NCBI GenBank assembly: GCA_030429205.1
Contig: JAUICZ010000001.1
Coordinates: forward strand, 1,540,806-1,604,805
Length of the DNA: 64,000 bases
Source of the DNA: Bacteroidia bacterium
Lineage (GTDB): Bacteria > Bacteroidota > Bacteroidia > Chitinophagales > Chitinophagaceae
Direction: 5' to 3'
The notes under the pieces are model-generated. The model was not told the DNA's origin and made no database searches. It was given only the letters and a program-made list of their open reading frames with translations. Positions 60,618 to 64,000 of the stretch are shown here, in pieces (the first letter of the stretch is position 1; every line of letters starts with the position of its first letter). The position numbers and the translations under genes are program-made.

Positions 60618-61427
60618 TTACTTTTGTTTTCTGGGGACTATTACTAGCGTTTTATTATCGTGCCAAATAGAAGTGTACATTTCTGAAACTACAACTAAAG
60701 ACATCCATTCCGTAATAGGGGCATAGAGCTTGGATATACATATGTCAGTAGGAGAAATAAAAGGATCTTTTCCTGGTATATGCGTATGTATTGATCCTTT
60801 TACAGAGTCATTTAATTGAGACTCATGTTTTACCGGAAAATATGTTTGGTGTATTCGTTCAGTGTGAGTAATCTGATATTTATCATTCATTTGTAAAAGA
60901 TAGTCATTGCCTAAAGGAACAGTATTAGGTTCTGTCACTCCCATCATCATATAAATACGTCTGCCCAACTCATCATTTAGGTATACATGATTAAAGTTTA
61001 CGTTTTGGTAATAGAGAACCTGGGAAGTGTCAGACCTTAAGTAGTCATATAACGCATTGCGCATATTATATAAATCTATTTCCTGATCATTGAATGCTCG
61101 ATTTACATCAGATACTAAGATGTTTTCTTCATTAAACTCTTTATCAAAAATAAATTCCAAAAGTATGGTTGGAGTACTATCGTTGGAGTAATATACTGAT
61201 CGAACTGATGTGTCATCGGGATACGAAAAATAACCTCCAAAGTTTTGAGGTATTTCGTAATTGTAATATGCTTGAAATATATCACTGGAAATCCATGATG
61301 CTTTTTCGCTATAGAATAATTTCATTCCCTCGGCCTTAATTTCAGCAGCTTTTTGCACCAAGTCTACTTTTTGGGCATTGCAAAAGAGTGGCAGTAATAT
61401 TGTCAGAGTAATAAGTAGTGTCTTCAT
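60618..61427 (-). CDS. Secreted protein with JAMM-like motif, unknown function
   Basis: The 269-aa product has a signal peptide (MKTLLITLTILLPLFCNAQ). The N-terminal two thirds are helical and acidic without a family I know. The C-terminal part reads VKGSIHTHIPGKDPFISPTDICISKLYAP: His214, His216, Ser225 and Asp228 fit the HxHx(7-10)SxxD part of the JAMM/MPN metalloprotease motif. Glu153 (NDELGRRIYMMMGVTE) is a possible general base. An exported JAMM-like protein would be unusual, since the fold is normally cytoplasmic. It is convergent with the M43 protease gene (10-base gap). The motif may also be chance or a degenerate relic. Confidence 0.55.
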   Translation of the reverse strand: MKTLLITLTILLPLFCNAQKVDLVQKAAEIKAEGMKLFYSEKASWISSDIFQAYYNYEIPQNFGGYFSYPDDTSVRSVYYSNDSTPTILLEFIFDKEFNEENILVSDVNRAFNDQEIDLYNMRNALYDYLRSDTSQVLYYQNVNFNHVYLNDELGRRIYMMMGVTEPNTVPLGNDYLLQMNDKYQITHTERIHQTYFPVKHESQLNDSVKGSIHTHIPGKDPFISPTDICISKLYAPITEWMSLVVVSEMYTSIWHDNKTLVIVPRKQK

Positions 61428-61502
61428 TTTACTAAAGTAACAGTTATACTGTTAATACACTATTACTTGCTAATTATTACAAAACACAAACCGCAAATTA
61501 TT

Positions 61503-61510
61503 TAAGTTTG
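61503..61510 (+). promoter_or_regulatory. Bacteroidota -7 element TAAGTTTG before the TPR lipoprotein
   Basis: A perfect TAnnTTTG ends five bases before the ATG at 61516. Again a leaderless layout. No -33 TTG at the usual distance. Confidence 0.45.
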
Positions 61511-61515
61511 TAGCT

Positions 61516-62505
61516 ATGAAAATAAAATGGCTGATACCGATTGTTTTATTATTTGCCGCTTGTGATGATGAAAAGCAGGCTAACAAGGGTGGTTTTACAG
61601 AACCTGCCATAGAAAGACTGAACAAGCAAATTGAGAAAAATCCTGAGGATGCATCGCTATATTTTGAACGTGGCTTTATCTACGACAGGCTGGAGAAAGA
61701 CTCTATAGCATTGAGGGATTATAAAAAAGCAATTAGCCTGGACAGTACAAAATCAGAATATTACAGTGCAATAGGTGATATGCTTTTTGAACATAAGGAT
61801 ATTGAGGGTAGTGTACCCTGGATAGAAAAAGCACTCGAGTTAAATCCGAACGACAAAAAAGCACATTTGAAGCTGGCCAAAATGTTCTTGTTTATAGAAG
61901 CGTATAACAAGGCCTTCTCAGAAATAAATGTGGTACTGCGCCAGGATGCGCACAATCCCGAAGGATATTACCTGAAAGGTATGGTGTACAAGAATATTGA
62001 AGATACGGCAAAGGCTATATCGAGCCTTCAAACAGCGTTGCAGGTAGATCCTGAATATAGAGATGCCGTAATACAGCTGGGTATTTTATATGGTTCTCAG
62101 GGCGACCCTATTGCGTTGAAGTACTACGACAATGCATTTAAAATGGATACGCTGGATGTATTTCCTATTTATGCAAAAGGTGTATATCATCAGGATAAAG
62201 GAAGTTTTGAGCGTGCTAAAGAAGAGTACCGAAATGCCATTTTAAAGGATAACCAGTATTTGAATGCCTACTACAACATGGGGTACATTTATATGCAGCA
62301 AGATTCATTGCAAAATGCATATCGTCAATATGATATAATTACTAAAATACAGCCGCAAGATGCAGAGGCATACTTCAACCGTGGTTTGTGTAGCGAGCTG
62401 ATGGGACATAAAGAAGATGCCATAAACGATTATAATCAGGCGCTTGTTTTCGATCAGGAGTATGAAGATCCGGTAGAAGGTTTACGTAGGTTGGGTGCTA
62501 AATAG
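61516..62505 (+). CDS. TPR lipoprotein
   Basis: The 329-aa product starts MKIKWLIPIVLLFAAC, a lipoprotein signal with lipobox Cys16. It is followed by about eight TPR units: LNKQIEKNPEDASLYFERGFIYDRLEKDSIALRDYKKAISLDSTKSEYYSAIGDML, VPWIEKALELNPNDKKAHLKLAKMFLFIEAYNKAFSEI, AISSLQTALQVDPEYRDAVIQLGILY and AINDYNQALVFDQEYEDPV. TPR lipoproteins of this form act as scaffolds in the envelope. Partner unknown. The next gene overlaps its 3' end. Confidence 0.85.
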   Translation: MKIKWLIPIVLLFAACDDEKQANKGGFTEPAIERLNKQIEKNPEDASLYFERGFIYDRLEKDSIALRDYKKAISLDSTKSEYYSAIGDMLFEHKDIEGSVPWIEKALELNPNDKKAHLKLAKMFLFIEAYNKAFSEINVVLRQDAHNPEGYYLKGMVYKNIEDTAKAISSLQTALQVDPEYRDAVIQLGILYGSQGDPIALKYYDNAFKMDTLDVFPIYAKGVYHQDKGSFERAKEEYRNAILKDNQYLNAYYNMGYIYMQQDSLQNAYRQYDIITKIQPQDAEAYFNRGLCSELMGHKEDAINDYNQALVFDQEYEDPVEGLRRLGAK

Positions 62506-62923
62506 ATTTTTGAAACGAATAACTACAATAGTAATCATGCTCGTTTTGTCGGCAATGAAATTGTCGGCGCAAACTACTATTACCAATGTTATTCCTTTAA
62601 ATGAGAAGATTGAAATAACATTGTTGGGTGGCGATGACGAGCTGCTGCATTGTTACAATCTGTATGGCTTTCACTATTACGATGGTGCAGATAGTGTATT
62701 GGGCGAGTTTATTGTTTTAAAAGATGCTGATAGCTTTACTAATAAGGTCGATATAAATATTAAGCTCTGCCGTGTAAAAGAGTTTTCTATTGCGTTTGGT
62801 AAAAAGTGCAGAAGCTTAAAAGTAGATCAGGGTATACAGGTAAAACACAAGGGGCAGGCCGAGCCTGTTTTCCTCAATTTTGATCCCTTAGGCCCGGAGC
62901 CTGTGTTTATCCCATGTAAATAA
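62495..62923 (+). CDS. Small secreted protein, unknown function (GTG or TTG start)
   Basis: A 142-aa frame from GTG at 62495, overlapping the TPR gene by 11 bases; TTG at 62510 (KRITTIVIMLVLSAMKLSAQ) is an equal candidate. The signal peptide ends at SAQ. The mature part is a single beta-rich domain with VIPLNEKIEITLLGGDDELLHCYNLYGFHYYDG and three Cys. The short overlap with the TPR gene implies translational coupling. No family recognised. Confidence 0.55.
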   Translation: MLNRFLKRITTIVIMLVLSAMKLSAQTTITNVIPLNEKIEITLLGGDDELLHCYNLYGFHYYDGADSVLGEFIVLKDADSFTNKVDINIKLCRVKEFSIAFGKKCRSLKVDQGIQVKHKGQAEPVFLNFDPLGPEPVFIPCK

Positions 62924-62939
62924 CTATATTAGTATTTGC

Positions 62940-63671
62940 ATGGTGTCTCTTTTTCGGTTGTTGGTTATGTCTGTAATTATTTGTGCTACTTCGTGGCAGG
63001 CTTCTTATGCGCAAACAAAAAAAACTGAGCATAAAGACACTACTGTCCGTATTATAAAAGAAAGCGAAACCAAGCGCCCTACCTACCAAAAATTATCCTC
63101 CAGAGATACCCGCCGACGCGTTACGGTCATTAAGCTGACAGATACGGGAAACGTAAGGCCAATGCCAAGAGATACTGTAATTGTGGTGCGTAAAGGCAAA
63201 ACAAAAGAGCAGTTGGCGGCAGAGAAAAAAGCACAATTGGATAAGCTGTTAAAGAGCAACGGTTACCTGTGTAAATGCGTGAAGATGGATATTGATGTTG
63301 CTGATGTATTGCAGTATGAAACCTACCTGAACTACAAATTTATTTTCAAGAACAATTGTAAAATAGATGTGTGGGTCAGCTCGCAGCACTTCAGGTACAG
63401 GCCCTATAATTCTTTTGGTAAACCTGTAAAGGTATTGCGCAAGCTTAGCTTTGTAAAGCGATACGATTATCCGGATTTTGTGCGCATTAAACCGGGGGAA
63501 ACATATACATTCTCATATGGAGACGATGCCTTTTTTGAATATGATCTAAAGAAAGGGCAGGCGTATAAATTTGAGTTTGAGCACAGAAACTTTGGTGACA
63601 AAAGCAAACAAGAGCCGCGCAAAACATACCTCTGCGGACAAAAGCGTACACGCCTCGTTATGGTGAAGTAG
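62940..63671 (+). CDS. Secreted basic protein, unknown function
   Basis: The 243-aa product starts MVSLFRLLVMSVIICATSWQASYAQ, a signal peptide. A Lys/Arg/Thr-rich, likely unstructured part (residues 26-110, KKTEHKDTTVRIIKESETKRPTYQKLSSRDTRRRV) is followed by a beta-rich domain (about 110-243): NGYLCKCVKMDIDVADVLQYETYLNYKFIFKNNCKIDVWVSSQHFRYRPYNSFGKPVKVLRKL ... RIKPGETYTFSYGDDAFFEYDLKKGQAYKFEFEHRNFG. Four Cys may form two disulfides. No family recognised. It stands 16 bases after the previous gene. Confidence 0.6.
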   Translation: MVSLFRLLVMSVIICATSWQASYAQTKKTEHKDTTVRIIKESETKRPTYQKLSSRDTRRRVTVIKLTDTGNVRPMPRDTVIVVRKGKTKEQLAAEKKAQLDKLLKSNGYLCKCVKMDIDVADVLQYETYLNYKFIFKNNCKIDVWVSSQHFRYRPYNSFGKPVKVLRKLSFVKRYDYPDFVRIKPGETYTFSYGDDAFFEYDLKKGQAYKFEFEHRNFGDKSKQEPRKTYLCGQKRTRLVMVK

Positions 63672-63673
63672 CG

Positions 63674-64000
63674 CTATTGTTGAGGCATTTCGTGTCCGGG
63701 GATCAAATGCTTTAAAATAGTGTCATGCATAACACTATCGCTGATGCCTTTAATTGGTTTGATAGATTCTCCTTTCTTTAGAACATGTACCAGTAAGTCT
63801 TTCTTTCCATCGCCATCAATATCCTTGATAGCAAAAGGGTGGTATTGTTTGGTTACTTCTTCGCTGTAGTCTTCCTCTCCATTTTCATTAAAGCCATCAT
63901 AGCTCATGTATTCAAATTTTGGCTCGTAAAACTTATATGATTGTTTACCTTTTTGAGATACAATGAACACAGGCCAGAATTGGGCATCCTCTGTGTTGAA
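63674..64000 (-). CDS. C-terminal part of a secreted-type protein with Ca-binding-like motif (cut by window)
   Basis: The frame is open to the window edge, so the N-terminus is missing; 108 codons remain. The visible part has EDAQFWPVFIVSQKGKQSYKFYEPKFEYMSYDGFNENGEEDYSEEV, then the DxDGDGxxDL motif DIDGDGKKDLLVHVLKKGE, which is the calcium-loop form seen in FG-GAP/VCBS and EF-hand-like repeats. The C-terminus is ILKHLIPGHEMPQQ. No family assigned. It converges on the gene ending at 63671 with two bases between. Confidence 0.55.
   Translation of the reverse strand, partial: FNTEDAQFWPVFIVSQKGKQSYKFYEPKFEYMSYDGFNENGEEDYSEEVTKQYHPFAIKDIDGDGKKDLLVHVLKKGESIKPIKGISDSVMHDTILKHLIPGHEMPQQ

Noticed and set aside
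1-64000. tRNA, rRNA or CRISPR genes
   Set aside because: I scanned the intergenic gaps for cloverleaf-like ends, CCA-type 3' ends and regularly spaced repeats and saw none; without a covariance search a divergent small RNA could be missed.

Overview
This 64 kb window is a chromosomal segment from a member of the Bacteroidota, most likely a Chitinophagales/Chitinophagaceae-like bacterium. The evidence is a complete gldKLMN cluster (core of the type IX secretion system, T9SS), a secreted protease with a T9SS C-terminal sorting domain, several TonB-dependent receptors with carboxypeptidase-regulatory-like N-termini, DUF4271 beside hemD, an A/T-rich base composition, A-rich rather than Shine-Dalgarno start regions, and many copies of the Bacteroidota promoter element TAnnTTTG close to start codons. 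The exact genus cannot be set from the sequence alone. I found no rRNA, tRNA, CRISPR array, transposase or phage gene.

Layout. 1-5.1 kb: end of alr, a secreted protein, hemW, a secreted unknown, DUF4271 and hemD. 5.1-7.1 kb: DUF255 thioredoxin-like protein. 7.3-12.1 kb: gldK-gldL-gldM-gldN, closed by a 12-bp-stem terminator. 12.2-13.6 kb: comB and an MBL-fold hydrolase. 13.7-19.8 kb: a large protein combining a peptidase-MA-like region, a propeller and a barrel, then the envelope-lipid genes mlaD-like and ostA-like. 19.7-21.2 kb: aspartokinase, preceded by what reads as a leader-peptide attenuator. 21.2-25.1 kb: hscA, a lipoprotein and a GT-C membrane protein. 25.3-31.7 kb: smc, an outer-membrane receptor and a small membrane protein. 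31.9-40.3 kb (minus strand): a HU-CCDC81/SPOR protein and an apparent operon of TonB receptor, 1025-aa TPR protein and barrel. 40.4-43.8 kb: nnr (NAD(P)HX repair), a methyltransferase and purD. 43.9-49.6 kb: three POT peptide transporters with a DUF4279-like gene between the second and third. 49.7-52.2 kb: a small lmo0937-like protein and the arsenic operon arsR-arsM-aquaporin-arsC. 52.2-55.8 kb (minus strand): an MbnP-type cluster of metal-related lipoproteins, an outer-membrane barrel and a Cys-rich protein. 56-64 kb: a secretome region with a tandem pair of secreted paralogues, an outer-membrane barrel, a T9SS-sorted M43 protease, a JAMM-like secreted protein, TPR and other small secreted proteins, and a truncated gene at the right edge.

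How the genes fit together. Most of the window concerns the envelope: the secretion machine (gldKLMN), one visible cargo (M43 protease), outer-membrane lipid/LPS transport (mlaD-like, ostA-like) and TonB receptors. The ars operon and the adjacent MbnP cluster form a metal/metalloid-response block; the two converge on a shared 16-bp-stem terminator. The strongest candidates for something undescribed are the aspartokinase leader (16-codon ORF whose stop codon lies inside one arm of two mutually exclusive hairpins), the duplicated promoter-gene-terminator unit at 57-58.5 kb, the MbnP cluster carrying two QHH lipoprotein paralogues, and the secreted JAMM-like protein. All functional statements are from reading the sequence; no database search was run.
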